Shown here piece by piece: positions 36,579-45,878 of a DNA stretch of 64,000 bases. A program made the position numbers and the translations under genes. The notes beneath the pieces were generated by a model that was given only the letters and a program-made list of their open reading frames with translations, did not search any database and was not told the origin of the DNA. Every line of letters starts with the position of its first letter. Within the stretch, counting starts at the first letter, position 1. This stretch comes from Achromobacter aegrifaciens (GTDB lineage Bacteria; Pseudomonadota; Gammaproteobacteria; Burkholderiales; Burkholderiaceae_B), in assembly GCF_902859735.1 (NCBI RefSeq), contig NZ_CADIJY010000003.1:248001-312000 (forward strand), read 5' to 3'.

Positions 36579-37304
36579 ATGACGGCGTGGGCCAGATCCG
36601 CCAGTGCCGCGGCGCTGCTTGCGGCGTTGCTGAGCGGCTGCATGAGCAGCCCTGCGCCGGGCAAGGGCGGTCCCAAGAGCGAAGACATGTCCGCCGACCA
36701 GTTCGGCCAGACCGACTTCAACCGCACCGTCACGCTGGAGGTGCGCGACAACCTGGCCAGCCTGTATGTCCTGCTGGACAAGCTCTACCGCCGCAATCCG
36801 CGCGAATGGCGCAAGTCCGGCGCGCCCGACCTGGCCAAGGCGGTGTCGCTGGTCAAGCATTCCATCGAAGTCCGCATCCCGCCCAAGGACCTGGCGGGAC
36901 TGCGCGACATCCAGATCCTGGCCGTGTCCCTGGACCCCAACTATTCGGGCGACCGGGTCGGCGCTTTCATTTACGGCCTGGCCGACACCATCATCGCCGC
37001 CCACAACGGCAAAACCCGCCTGTACGCCACCGACGCGCTGGACGGGCAGCGGGTCTACAATGCCGCACGGAACGTCGAGGCAGCCGCCTGGCTGCTGGCG
37101 TCGCGCCGCAATACCCAGGGCGAACCCTTGCTGCTGGCCAACGAAATGTCCCAGAACGCCACCAACCTCAGCTTTGAACGCGAATTCGGCGCCATCATCG
37201 GCCGCCTGGATCTGATCGCGAACCTGCTGGGCGAGAACACGCGGCGCATCGGGATCAACTACGCGCAGGGCCTGCTGCTGTTCAATTTCCTGCCGGTGCG
37301 CTAA
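36579..37304 (+). CDS. Lipoprotein of unknown function
   Basis: 241 residues from the ATG at 36579; an in-frame GTG at 36546 would add 11 charged residues ahead of the signal peptide. MTAWARSASAAALLAALLSGC is a lipoprotein signal with Cys21 as the lipidated residue. The mature part is largely helical (LYVLLDKLYRRNPREWRKSG; TEVR-like segments; AAWLLASRRNTQGEPLL) without enzyme motifs. It ends 13 bases before the threonine dehydratase gene. Similar unnamed lipoproteins occur in related genera. Confidence 0.75.
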   Translation: MTAWARSASAAALLAALLSGCMSSPAPGKGGPKSEDMSADQFGQTDFNRTVTLEVRDNLASLYVLLDKLYRRNPREWRKSGAPDLAKAVSLVKHSIEVRIPPKDLAGLRDIQILAVSLDPNYSGDRVGAFIYGLADTIIAAHNGKTRLYATDALDGQRVYNAARNVEAAAWLLASRRNTQGEPLLLANEMSQNATNLSFEREFGAIIGRLDLIANLLGENTRRIGINYAQGLLLFNFLPVR

Positions 37305-37317
37305 CAGGATTTCCATC

Positions 37318-38535
37318 GTGATCGATATTGCCTCCATTCAGACCGCCCGCGAGAACCTGCGCGGCCAGGTGCTGAAGACCCCGTTTACCCTGTCCCGCAC
37401 GCTGTCCGACATCTTCGGCGCGGAGATCTGGCTGAAGTTCGAGAACCTGCAGTTCACGGCTTCGTTCAAGGAGCGCGGCGCGCTCAACCGCATGCTGACG
37501 CTGTCGGAAGCAGAACGCGCCAAGGGCGTGATCGCCGTGTCCGCCGGCAACCACGCGCAGGGCGTGGCCTACCATGCCCAGCGCATGGGCGTGCCGGCCG
37601 TGATCGTGATGCCGCGGTTCACCCCCACCGTCAAGATCGCCAACACGCGCCGCTTCGGCGCCGAGGTGGTGCTGGCCGGCGACACCTTCGACGATGCCAA
37701 GGCGCGCGGCTACGAGTTGGCGCAGGAGCGCGGCCTGATCATGATCCACCCGTACGATGACGAGGCGGTCATATCGGGGCAGGGCACGGTGGCGCTGGAG
37801 ATGCTGGAAGACCAGCCGCAGCTGGACACCCTGGTCGTCGCCATCGGCGGCGGCGGCCTGATCTCCGGCATTGCCACCGCGGCCAAGGCGCTCAAGCCCG
37901 GCATCGAGATCATCGGCGTGCAGACCGAGCGCTTTCCGTCCATGTACGCCGCCGTCAAGGGCGTGTCCATGCCGCAGGGCGCCTACACCATCGCCGAAGG
38001 CATCGCGGTGAAGTCGCCGGGCGCGCTGACCCAGCCCATCGTCACCCAGCTGGTCGATCGACTGGAGCTGGTCAGCGAAAGCGATATCGAGCACGCCATC
38101 GTGGTGCTGCTGGAGATCGAGAAATCGGTGGTCGAAGGCGCGGGCGCCGCCGGCCTGGCCGCGCTGCTGCGCGCGCAGGAAGAGGGCAGCGACCGCTACA
38201 AGGGCAAGCGCATCGGCCTGGTGCTGACGGGCGGCAACATCGACCCGCTGATGCTGGGCGAACTGATCGAGCGCGGCATGGTGCGCGCCGGCCGCCTGGC
38301 GCGCATCCGCGTGGACCTGCGCGATCTGCCGGGCGCGCTGGCACACGCCACCAAGCTCATCGCCGACGCGCAGGCCAACATCACCGAAGTGCACCACCAG
38401 CGTGCGTTCACGTCATTGCCGGTGCGCAATGTCGAGGTGGATTTCGTGCTGCAGACGCGCGGCCACGAGCACATCCAGGAAGTGATCGACATACTGAACG
38501 CGGCGGGCTTTGCCGCCAGCAACCACGACCACTGA
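37318..38535 (+). CDS. ilvA: Threonine ammonia-lyase (threonine dehydratase) with short ACT-like C-terminus
   Basis: 405 residues, the length of the IlvA/TdcB group with a single ACT-like C-terminal domain rather than the 510-residue biosynthetic type. GTG/ATG at 37318 begins MIDIASIQTARENLRGQVLKTPF. PLP lysine Lys51 in SFKERGALN; glycine loop SAGNHAQGVA; GGGGLISGIATAAKALKP. The C-terminal about 80 residues (RIRVDLRDLPGALAHATKLI) are ACT-like. It makes 2-oxobutyrate, the isoleucine precursor, fitting the ilv genes 7 kb upstream. Confidence 0.93.
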   Translation: MIDIASIQTARENLRGQVLKTPFTLSRTLSDIFGAEIWLKFENLQFTASFKERGALNRMLTLSEAERAKGVIAVSAGNHAQGVAYHAQRMGVPAVIVMPRFTPTVKIANTRRFGAEVVLAGDTFDDAKARGYELAQERGLIMIHPYDDEAVISGQGTVALEMLEDQPQLDTLVVAIGGGGLISGIATAAKALKPGIEIIGVQTERFPSMYAAVKGVSMPQGAYTIAEGIAVKSPGALTQPIVTQLVDRLELVSESDIEHAIVVLLEIEKSVVEGAGAAGLAALLRAQEEGSDRYKGKRIGLVLTGGNIDPLMLGELIERGMVRAGRLARIRVDLRDLPGALAHATKLIADAQANITEVHHQRAFTSLPVRNVEVDFVLQTRGHEHIQEVIDILNAAGFAASNHDH

Positions 38536-38550
38536 ACACGCTGGCGCGGT

Positions 38551-39195
38551 TCAGGCGCCGCCGTTCTGCGCGGCGTCGCGCGCCAGCAGGTTCTTCAGGC
38601 CATACAGGCGCTCGCGGTGCAGCGTCGCCGACAGCGGCTCGGGTTCGCGCCCCAACGCCACATAGTCCGCGGGCACCTGTGCCGCCGCCGCACGGATGGC
38701 GTCGGGCGCGGCCTGCCACCATTGCGTCAGCATGCGGTCGGGGTTGTAGACGTCCAGCCCCTGGCGCCGCAGTTCGGAACGGTTGAAATCCTTCAGATTC
38801 CAGGTCAGCACCTGCACCACCGGCGGCTGTTGCAGGCCGCAGCGCGCGCGCCGCGCCAGGCCGGCCGCGATCACGTGGAAGTCCTTGGGGTCGCTGTAGC
38901 GCAAGGATGCCTCGTAGACCTGGGTGTCCGTCTCGCGGGCGCCGGGAAAGCGCGCGTTCATGTCGTCCCACATCTCCATCATCACCTCGGGCGGGATCTC
39001 CCAGATGCGCGAGGCGTTGCGGCGCCATTCCTCGCCGATGCGGTCGGTCCAGACCGGCGTGTACACGCCGGCTTCGGCCAGCCTGAGCAGCAGGCGGCGC
39101 AGGATGCCTGACATGAGGACGCAGGCGTCGAGGACGATGAAGGGCGGGGAGGAGAAAGCGGCGGTCAAGTGAGGTCTGAAGCCCCGCCGGCGCAT
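38551..39195 (-). CDS. PIN-domain protein (putative ribonuclease)
   Basis: About 214 residues; the start is uncertain (ATG at 39193-39195 shown, further ATG at 39231, but homologues may begin nearer FIVLDACVLMS). PIN core: first Asp in FIVLDACVLMSG, Glu in IGEEWRRN, Asp in DPKDFHVIAA and WNLKDFN near 130, consistent with a metal-dependent RNase active site. There is no antitoxin-like gene next to it, so this looks like a chromosomal stand-alone PIN protein. Confidence 0.75.
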   Translation of the reverse strand: MRRRGFRPHLTAAFSSPPFIVLDACVLMSGILRRLLLRLAEAGVYTPVWTDRIGEEWRRNASRIWEIPPEVMMEMWDDMNARFPGARETDTQVYEASLRYSDPKDFHVIAAGLARRARCGLQQPPVVQVLTWNLKDFNRSELRRQGLDVYNPDRMLTQWWQAAPDAIRAAAAQVPADYVALGREPEPLSATLHRERLYGLKNLLARDAAQNGGA

Positions 39196-39291
39196 GGCGG
39201 GCAGGGCTAAAACGTGGAAAACGAGGCGCAAGAATAACGTTTTTGGAAGCCGTCCGGGGCGGGCGGCCGCGCGCGGGAAGGGCGTCAGGCC

Positions 39292-39981
39292 TTAACCGAG
39301 TTCGGCGCGCACGGCATTGCACAGGCTCACCAGGTTGCGCCGCGACACCAGGCACTGTTTGAGCGGCGTGTCGATGGCGTAGAAATAGATATTGGCAAGA
39401 AAGCCGTAGAGCCCCGCGTCCACGCTACCCGGATTGGGGCCGAACATGAAGCCGTTGTCGCCCAGCAGGCTGGAGACGGCCTCCAGGTCGGCGATCCCGC
39501 GCGCATAGGCGTCTTCGGGGGCGTAGCGGCCTATGCCTTGGTAGTGGTAGCGCTGGAAGTTGTATTGGCGGGCGGCTTCCAGCTGCTCGGGTGTGACGTC
39601 CGGGTGGGCGTCCAGCAGCGCGCGGCGGAAGGTCGGCCAATAGCGGTCATCGCGCCAGCGCGAATAGGACATGACCCAGTACAGGTCGTCCAGCGCGCGG
39701 CGCACCAGCAAGTCCTGGCGCTGCTGCTCGGACGTGAGGGAATCGTCGATGGTCAGTTCGTACTGGCGCTTCAGGTAGGCGATGATGGCGTCGCTGTCGC
39801 CGATGCGCAGATCGCCGTCGGCGATGTAGGGCAGTTGGCCACGCGGGGCGGACTGTACGTCCAGCGTATGCCGGTGGTCGAACGGCAGCCGGCAGAGCTT
39901 CAGGAAGGCGTAGATCTTCAGGCCGTAAGGATTGTTGTCTTCCAGCCCATAGAGTCCGGGGTACGAGTAGAGGGTGATCAT
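39292..39981 (-). CDS. Glutathione S-transferase family protein
   Basis: 229 residues. The N-terminal thioredoxin-like domain begins MITLYSYPGLYGLEDNNPYGLK and has the QLPYIADGDLRIGDSDAIIAYL cis-Pro and Glu/Ser-type glutathione contact region; the C-terminal part is all-helical with a GPNPGSVDAGLYGFLANIYF segment of the family. The catalytic residue is unclear by eye. It lies just downstream of tRNA-Leu on the same strand. Confidence 0.88.
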   Translation of the reverse strand: MITLYSYPGLYGLEDNNPYGLKIYAFLKLCRLPFDHRHTLDVQSAPRGQLPYIADGDLRIGDSDAIIAYLKRQYELTIDDSLTSEQQRQDLLVRRALDDLYWVMSYSRWRDDRYWPTFRRALLDAHPDVTPEQLEAARQYNFQRYHYQGIGRYAPEDAYARGIADLEAVSSLLGDNGFMFGPNPGSVDAGLYGFLANIYFYAIDTPLKQCLVSRRNLVSLCNAVRAELG

Positions 39982-40102
39982 GGCGCGCTCCCTGGTTACC
40001 GGACTAGATTAGATCGGCGGGGGCAATTTTGCGCGCTTCAGTTTGACGAGGCAGGCGTTCGCCGGTTTGCGACGAAGGATGGACGCCTGGCCTGTGGCGG
40101 GG

Positions 40103-40414
40103 TGGTGCCCGAGACCGGAATCGAACCGGTACGGCCGCGAGGCCGAGGGATTTTCTTACCACTTCGGCTTTCGCCGCCAGCGCGGATGCGCTGTTCGTGG
40201 TCTGGAGCACGCCTTCACCATAGCCTTGCGGCCTTAGGTGCCCGCCGTCTGCTCTCTACACCTTCCCCGGCCGTGCGGCCAGGGCTTGGCTCGGCGTTGG
40301 CTCGGAACGGGTCCAGGGCATTCGCCGAGTTTGACGGGCTACACCTTTGGAGTTTCCCCCAAAGGGCTCAAATTAGTTCAAGTCCCTTGTGTCTACCAAT
40401 TTCACCACTCGGGC
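40103..40414 (-). tRNA. tRNA-Leu(UAA) interrupted by a group I intron
   Basis: Spliced exons 40380-40414 (35 nt) and 40103-40154 (52 nt) give an 87-nt tRNA with encoded CCA. Acceptor stem GCCCGAG/CTCGGGC, anticodon stem AGGGA/TCCCT and T stem ACCGG/CCGGT pair perfectly. The loop becomes CTTAAAA, anticodon UAA, and the class II variable arm GGCCTCGCGGCC is that of tRNA-Leu. The intron lies after U34. A TATAGT -10-like box at 40449-40454 (minus) is a possible promoter. Position-by-position fit to the structure makes this near certain. Confidence 0.93.
40155..40379 (-). ncRNA. Group I intron (IC3-like) in tRNA-Leu(UAA)
   Basis: 225 nt, ending in the required G before the 3' exon. P1 forms between exon GGG(A)CUU and intron GAGCCC, putting a U-G wobble at the 5' splice site. 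P2 is CCUUUGGGG-GAAA-CUCCAAAGG. Core elements in order on the minus strand: Q-like CCGAGCCAAGCCC (40282-40294), R-like GGTGTAGAGAGCAGACGGCGGG (40237-40262), S-like AAGGCGTGCTCCAGACCAC (40197-40215), and GGCGAAAGCC as a GAAA tetraloop hairpin near the 3' end. These match, from memory, the cyanobacterial and plastid tRNA-Leu(UAA) introns. No homing endonuclease is encoded. Confidence 0.92.
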
Positions 40415-40504
40415 GTTGCGCGGCCCGGAAGGGCCGGCAGCGGGCGAGACTATACCATCCCGGCGCCAGGTGCCCGGATTGCGGGCTCCCGTCAGCCGGG
40501 GCGT

Positions 40505-41428
40505 TCAGGAGACGAAGCGCACGGCGGGGCGCGGGCGTTCGTCCACGGTCAAGGAAAAGACGTCGGGGCGCGAGTAGTGGCCCACCACGTCGAAGTCGTA
40601 GCGGGCGCGCACCAGTTCCGCCGTGTCGACCTGGGCGGTCAGCAGGCCGGCCTTGCCGTGCAGCGGGCCCGCCAGCACGTCGCCCAGCGGGCCGACGATG
40701 ACCGAGCCGCCGTTGATCAGAGGGCGGTTGGCGTCCCAGCCCGGCACGTCCTGGCCCAGTTCGGCGGGCGAGGGTTGCACCTGGCAGGCGCTGACCACGA
40801 AGCAGCGGCCTTCGTGGGCGACGTGGCGCATCGAGCACTGCCAGATGTCGCGTTCGTCCACGGTGGGCGCGCACCAGATTTCCACGCCCTTGGCGTACAT
40901 GGCGGTGCGCAGCAACGGCATGTGGTTTTCCCAGCAGATGGCGCCGCCGATGCGGCCGGCTTCGGTGTCGACGACCGGCAGGGTCGAGCCGTCGCCTTGG
41001 CCCCAGATCAGGCGTTCGGTGCCGGTGGGCATGAGCTTGCGGTGCTTGGCGGCGAGGCCGGTAGCAGGTTCGAAGAACAGGGCGGTGCAATACAGCGTGT
41101 TGCCGCCGCGTTCGATCACGCCCACCACCAGGCTGGCCCCGGTGCGCTGCGACAGGGCGGCGAGCGCTTCGGTTTCGGGGCCGGGCACGTCGATGGCGTT
41201 GTCGTAATAGCGGGCATAGGCCTCGCGACCTTCGGGCAGGCGGTAGCCCAGGCGGGTGCCGAAGATCTCACCCTTGGGATAGCCGCCCAGCAGCGCTTCG
41301 GGCATGACCACGAGCGAGGCGCCAGAGGCGATGATCTCGCCCTCGTAGGCGAGGATGTCTTCCAGGGTGCGGGCTTTGCCCTCGGGGGAGGAGCCGATCT
41401 GCAGGGCGGCGACGGTTTTCGTGGTCAT
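40505..41428 (-). CDS. Nitrilase (carbon-nitrogen hydrolase)
   Basis: 307 residues. Catalytic Glu44 ([13 protein letters not shown]), Lys131 (KHRKLMPTG) and Cys165 ([13 protein letters not shown]) are present, with nitrilase-type [15 protein letters not shown]. It converts a nitrile to the acid and ammonia. It is divergent from a LysR gene 83 bases away, which probably controls it. It resembles the nitrilase at 20267-21217 along its whole length, so the window carries two paralogues in different regulatory settings. Confidence 0.9.
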   Translation of the reverse strand: MTTKTVAALQIGSSPEGKARTLEDILAYEGEIIASGASLVVMPEALLGGYPKGEIFGTRLGYRLPEGREAYARYYDNAIDVPGPETEALAALSQRTGASLVVGVIERGGNTLYCTALFFEPATGLAAKHRKLMPTGTERLIWGQGDGSTLPVVDTEAGRIGGAICWENHMPLLRTAMYAKGVEIWCAPTVDERDIWQCSMRHVAHEGRCFVVSACQVQPSPAELGQDVPGWDANRPLINGGSVIVGPLGDVLAGPLHGKAGLLTAQVDTAELVRARYDFDVVGHYSRPDVFSLTVDERPRPAVRFVS

Positions 41429-41511
41429 GGCGGGGGTCTCGGAAACGTGGCAATGGGCTTCAGTGTCCGGCCGGCCCTAAAATCAATCAATCCTGGTCAG
41501 AGATAAATGAT

Positions 41512-42456
41512 ATGAACCAGATTGATATCGAGTCAGCCGACCTGAACCTGCTCAAGATCTTCGAGGCCATCTATGACGAGGGCGGAGCGGGACGTGCCGC
41601 GCTGCGCCTGGGCGTGACGCAGTCCGCTGTCAGCGCGGCGCTGGGCCGCCTGCGCGCGCTTTACGGAGACCCCCTGTTCACGCGCACCGGCAGAGGGCTG
41701 ACGCCCAGCCTGCGGGCGCGCGAACTGCGGCCCGTCATTGGCGAAGCCCTGGACAAGTGCCGTCAGAGCCTGTCGCTGGCGCGGCCTGGCGCGGCGGGCT
41801 TTGCCGGCAGGTCGGTGACGCTGGGGCTATCGGACGATTTCGAGATCGCACTGGGACGAGACGCGATCCACGCGCTGGCGCAGAGCGCGCCGGGGCTGCG
41901 CCTCATCTTCCGCCAGACCCACAGCCGGCTGGCGGCCGACATGCTGATGGCGCGCGAGGCGGACCTGGTGATCGCTTCGGGCGGACTGGCCTCGCAGGCC
42001 TTGCAGCGCGTGACGGTCGGGCAGGGCGGCTATGCCTGCCTGCTGGATCCCGCCAGCGTGGCGCCAGGCCAGACCACCTTGTCACTGGAGGAATTCATCC
42101 GCCGCCAGCACATTCTGGTGTCGTCCGGCGGCTTCATCGGGGTGGTGGATGAAGTGCTGCACGGGCTGGGACTGACGCGCCGGGTGCAGGCCTCGACCAC
42201 GCATTTTTCGGCGTTGGCGTTCCTGTTGCGGGGCAGCGATGCCCTGTCGACCTTGCCCGCGCACGCGGCGCGCGGCCTGGCTGCCGCTTCCGGCCTGCGC
42301 ATGCTGCCCTGCCCGGTCGCGATGCCGGGCTATGCCATCGAAATGGGCTGGCGCGCCGATGCCTTGCGGGATGAGGCGGTGGCCGTGGTCAGGCGCGGTT
42401 TGCTGGGCTTGCTGAATGGCTACGCATGGGAGGGCGGTATGGGCGTGCGGGGTTAA
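41512..42456 (+). CDS. LysR-type transcriptional regulator (NodD/LinR-like)
   Basis: 314 residues. The N-terminus SADLNLLKIFEAIYDEGGAGRAALRLGVTQSAVSAALGRLRALYGDPLF is the helix-turn-helix region of the LysR subgroup that includes NodD-like proteins ('DLNLL' start). An effector domain follows. Divergent from the nitrilase; it is likely its activator. A second, unrelated LysR gene follows about 70 bases later in the same direction. Confidence 0.93.
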   Translation: MNQIDIESADLNLLKIFEAIYDEGGAGRAALRLGVTQSAVSAALGRLRALYGDPLFTRTGRGLTPSLRARELRPVIGEALDKCRQSLSLARPGAAGFAGRSVTLGLSDDFEIALGRDAIHALAQSAPGLRLIFRQTHSRLAADMLMAREADLVIASGGLASQALQRVTVGQGGYACLLDPASVAPGQTTLSLEEFIRRQHILVSSGGFIGVVDEVLHGLGLTRRVQASTTHFSALAFLLRGSDALSTLPAHAARGLAAASGLRMLPCPVAMPGYAIEMGWRADALRDEAVAVVRRGLLGLLNGYAWEGGMGVRG

Positions 42457-42527
42457 AGGCGCAAGGCGCCCCGGACCGGGAAAACCCCGATCCCTGCGCA
42501 GGCGCGCAAGGCACGACACTTCCCGGC

Positions 42528-43448
42528 ATGAAGCCCGTCCCGTCTCCCCCGCCGCATCCCCGCGATATCGATCCCGTCTCGCTCCGCCTGTTCCTCGCAG
42601 CGCTGGAGGAAGGCAGCCTGGCGCGCGCCGCCGCTCGCGAGAATATCGTTCCTTCCGCCGTCAGCAAACGCATGTCGGAGATGGAGGATGCCTTCGGCGT
42701 GCCGCTGCTGGAACGCGGGGTCAGGGGCGTGCAGCCCACGCCGGCAGGCAATGCGCTGGCCACGCACGTGCGCATGGTGCTGCAGAGCATGGACCGCATG
42801 CGCCGCGAGATGGCGGGCTTTGCGACCGGCGTGCGCGGCAGTATCCGGCTCGCGGTCAGCGTGGCGGCGCTGTCCGGCGAACTGCCGGCGCAGATCCAGT
42901 CCTTTCGCCGCGCCTATCCCCAGATCGATATTTCCCTGGAAGAGGGCACCACCCAGGAGGTGTTCCGCGCGGTGCTCGACGGCCAGGCCGACGTGGCGGT
43001 GGGTTCCGATTTTGGTCATGACGGTTTGCAGGTCTTTACCTGTGGCCGCTGCGATCTGGCGGCGGTCGTGCCCGGCCAGCATCTGCTGGCCGACCGCGAC
43101 ACGCTGGACTACGCGCAATTGCTGCCCTTCGAGCAGATCGAACTGAACCGCGACAACGGCATCAGCGCGGTGTTCGAGCAGGCGGCGCAGGATGCGGGCG
43201 TGGCGCGGCGGATCAGCGCGCGGGTCAGCTCGCATGAAACCATCTGCATGCTGGTGGCGCGCGGCATGGGCGTGGCCGTGGTGCCCATGTATCTCAAGGC
43301 GCGCCACGCCAACCTGGACATCCGCTTCATTCCGCTCTCCGGAGCCTGGTCCAGCACTTCCTTGTGCATCGCCGTACTGGGGCTGGACGCCTTGCCGCCC
43401 GCCGCTCGCGTGCTGTTGGCGCATCTGGGCGTGGCGGACGCCGCCTGA
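42528..43448 (+). CDS. LysR-type transcriptional regulator
   Basis: 306 residues from ATG 42528; the open frame reaches into the previous gene but only from this ATG does a LysR N-terminus (SLRLFLAALEEGSLARAAARENIVPSAVSKRMSEMEDAFG) begin. An effector-binding domain follows from about residue 95. The CoA-transferase/Bug/HMG-CoA lyase operon starts 170 bases downstream on the same strand and is its probable target. Confidence 0.92.
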   Translation: MKPVPSPPPHPRDIDPVSLRLFLAALEEGSLARAAARENIVPSAVSKRMSEMEDAFGVPLLERGVRGVQPTPAGNALATHVRMVLQSMDRMRREMAGFATGVRGSIRLAVSVAALSGELPAQIQSFRRAYPQIDISLEEGTTQEVFRAVLDGQADVAVGSDFGHDGLQVFTCGRCDLAAVVPGQHLLADRDTLDYAQLLPFEQIELNRDNGISAVFEQAAQDAGVARRISARVSSHETICMLVARGMGVAVVPMYLKARHANLDIRFIPLSGAWSSTSLCIAVLGLDALPPAARVLLAHLGVADAA

Positions 43449-43617
43449 AACGACGGGGCTCAGGGCTTTCCCGGACGTTCCCAAACGAGAATGCCCCCGT
43501 GCTGAAAGAGCGCTACCCGCTGATCCGGCTTGCCGCCGATGATGGGGCATGGGGCGGCGGCATGCATCGATCTTGCCGTTGCCTGTTTTTCAGCGCATCA
43601 GGCCCGAGGATATGCAG

Positions 43618-44826
43618 ATGGCAGCAACACCGGCTTCACCCTTCATGGACCACACCGAATTACCGCTGCGCGGCATCAAGGTGCTGGAGCTGTCCCACAT
43701 GATCATGGGCCCGGCGGCCGGCCTGGCGCTGGCGGACCTGGGAGCCGAGGTCATCAAGGTGGAGCCGATCGAAGGCGACCGCACCCGGCGCCTGAAGGGT
43801 TCGGGCAGCGGCTATTTCCCGGTCTTCAATCGCAACAAGCAAAGCCTGGCGATCGACCTGAAGGCGCGCGAGGGGCAGGCCGTGGTGCGCCAGCTGGCCT
43901 TGCAGGCGGACATGGTGGTGGAGAATTTTCGCGACGGCAGCCTGGCCCAGTACGGGCTGGACTATGAGTCGCTGTCGGCCGAGAACCCTGGGCTGATCTA
44001 CGTATCGCTCAAGGGCTTTCTGTCCGGCCCCTACAAGCAGCGCACCGCGCTGGACGAAGTGGTGCAGATGATGGGCGGGCTGGCCTACATCAACGGCGGC
44101 GCGGACACGCCCCAGCGCGTGGCGGCCTCTGTCAACGACATCCTGGGCGGCACCTTCGGCGTGGTGGGCGCGCTGGCGGCGCTGCACGACCGCCACGCCA
44201 CGGGGCGCGGCAGGCATGTGCGCTCCGGCCTGTTCGAGAACAACCTGCTGCTGGTCGCGCAGTTCATCGCGCAATACCAGCTGACGGGCGCGGCGCCCAA
44301 GCCCATGGGCGCGGAGCGCCGGCCGCCCTGGGGAGTGTATGACGTGTTCGAGACCGCCGACGGCCGCGTGTTCGTCGCCGTGGTGGGCGATGCGCAATGG
44401 CGCAACTTCGCCCAGAAATTCCTGCCGCCCGAGTGGGCCGCCGATCCGCGCCTGGCCACCGCCGTCGACCGCGAGGCGGCGCGGCCCTGGCTGGTGCCGG
44501 GCGTGGGCGAGATCCTGAAGACCTGGAAGACCGACGAGCTGTGCGCGGCACTGGAAGCCGCCGGCCTGTCCTATGGCCCGATACGCCAGCCGCACGACCT
44601 GCTGGACGATGCGCACCTGAACGCTGGCGGCGCGCTGCTCAAGACCCGGCTGCCGGACGGCGGGGAGATATCCGCGGCGGCGCTGCCCATCGAGTTCGAC
44701 GGCCTGAAGGCCGGCAAGCGTTCCGATCCGCCGCGGCAGGGCGGCGACACGCAGGCCATCCTGCAGGGCCTGGGCTGGGATGCCGCGCGCATCGAGGTCC
44801 TGCGCAGCGCAGGCGTTATTGCATGA
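43618..44826 (+). CDS. CaiB/BaiF family CoA-transferase
   Basis: 402 residues from ATG 43618, seven bases after GAGGA; an ATG at 43612 is too close to that site. Class III CoA-transferase: LRGIKVLELSHMIMGPAAGLALADLGAEVIKVEP at the N-terminus, NRNKQSLAIDLKAREG, and VENFRDG. The conserved Asp nucleophile is expected near 170 (TALDEVVQMMGG region is the equivalent segment). It moves CoA from an acyl-CoA donor to a free acid. First gene of an operon with a solute receptor and HMG-CoA lyase. Confidence 0.9.
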   Translation: MAATPASPFMDHTELPLRGIKVLELSHMIMGPAAGLALADLGAEVIKVEPIEGDRTRRLKGSGSGYFPVFNRNKQSLAIDLKAREGQAVVRQLALQADMVVENFRDGSLAQYGLDYESLSAENPGLIYVSLKGFLSGPYKQRTALDEVVQMMGGLAYINGGADTPQRVAASVNDILGGTFGVVGALAALHDRHATGRGRHVRSGLFENNLLLVAQFIAQYQLTGAAPKPMGAERRPPWGVYDVFETADGRVFVAVVGDAQWRNFAQKFLPPEWAADPRLATAVDREAARPWLVPGVGEILKTWKTDELCAALEAAGLSYGPIRQPHDLLDDAHLNAGGALLKTRLPDGGEISAAALPIEFDGLKAGKRSDPPRQGGDTQAILQGLGWDAARIEVLRSAGVIA

Positions 44827-44896
44827 ACGGGCGATAGCGCCCGATATCGGTCGAGGCGGCGCAGACCGCCAAGACTTCCATCAAAGAGGAGACAAG

Positions 44897-45856
44897 ATGA
44901 TCCGCAAACTGTTCGCGGTGGCCGCGCTGGCCGCCGCCTGTGCCGCACACGCCCAGGACTATCCCAGCAAGCCCATCCGCATCATCATCCCGTCCACGCC
45001 GGGCGGAGGCACCGACTACATCGGCCGCCTGATGAGCACCAAGCTGCATGAACTTAACGGCTGGTCAGTGATTCCCGAGAACAAGCCGGGCGCGGGCACG
45101 GCGCTGGGCCTGGCCGAAGCGGCGCGCTCGCCTGCCCAGGGTTACGACCTGGTGATCGGCCAGTCCGACAACGTCACCCTGATTCCGCTGCTGATGAAGG
45201 TGTCGTACGACCCGGTCAAGGACCTGGCGCCGGTGGCGCTGGTGGCCACTACGCCCATGGTGTTGCTGGTATCGGACAGCTCGCCCTACAAGACGCTGCC
45301 CGAAGTGATCGACGCCGCCAAGAAGGATCCGAACAAGATCTCCTATGGCACCTCGGGCACGGGTGGCGGCGTGCACATCGCCATCGAAATGCTGCAGCAC
45401 GCGGCCGGCTTCAAGATGCAGCACGTGCCGTACAAGGGCTCGGCCCCGGCGCTGGCGGACCTGATGGGCGGACACCTGCAGTTCGCGGGCTCTTCGATTT
45501 CGTCGGCGGCCACGCTGATCAAGTCCGGCAAGGTGCGCGCGCTGGCAGTCACTTCGCCCAAGCGCAATCCGGCGCTGCCGGAGGTGCCCACGGTCGCGGA
45601 GCTGGGCTACAAGGATTTCAGCGTGGTGACCTACTACGGCGTGCTGGCCCCGGCCAAGACGCCGTCCGCGGTCGTGTCGCGCCTGAATAGCGACTTCAAC
45701 AAGCTGCTGGCGCGCAAGGACGTGCAGGAGGCGCTGGCCTCGCAAGGCCTGGAAACCGATCCGGTGTCCACCGAACAGTTTGCCGCGTTGATCAATTCGG
45801 ACATCGCCAAGGCGCGCCAGACCATCGAAAGCGCGGGCATCGTGGTGCAGCAGTAG
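44897..45856 (+). CDS. Bug-family (TctC-like) periplasmic solute receptor
   Basis: 319 residues from ATG 44897 with AGAGGAGA just upstream. Signal peptide MIRKLFAVAALAAACAAHA, then QDYPSKPIRIIIPSTPGGGTDYIGRLM, the Bug opening. YGTSGTGGGVHIAIEML and HVPYKGSAPALADLMGG are the ligand-loop regions. It lies between a CoA-transferase and HMG-CoA lyase and so is likely to bind the carboxylate these enzymes use. No TctAB transporter genes are adjacent. Confidence 0.92.
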   Translation: MIRKLFAVAALAAACAAHAQDYPSKPIRIIIPSTPGGGTDYIGRLMSTKLHELNGWSVIPENKPGAGTALGLAEAARSPAQGYDLVIGQSDNVTLIPLLMKVSYDPVKDLAPVALVATTPMVLLVSDSSPYKTLPEVIDAAKKDPNKISYGTSGTGGGVHIAIEMLQHAAGFKMQHVPYKGSAPALADLMGGHLQFAGSSISSAATLIKSGKVRALAVTSPKRNPALPEVPTVAELGYKDFSVVTYYGVLAPAKTPSAVVSRLNSDFNKLLARKDVQEALASQGLETDPVSTEQFAALINSDIAKARQTIESAGIVVQQ

Positions 45857-45878
45857 GCCGGCCGGGAAAGGACAGCAC

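Noticed and set aside
38551-39195. PIN toxin of a toxin-antitoxin pair
   Set aside because: No small antitoxin-like frame with a ribosome site adjoins either end.
40103-40210. tRNA-Leu pseudogene or fragment
   Set aside because: The missing 5' half is present 225 bases away with perfect acceptor and anticodon pairing and a group I core between, so it is an intron-containing gene.
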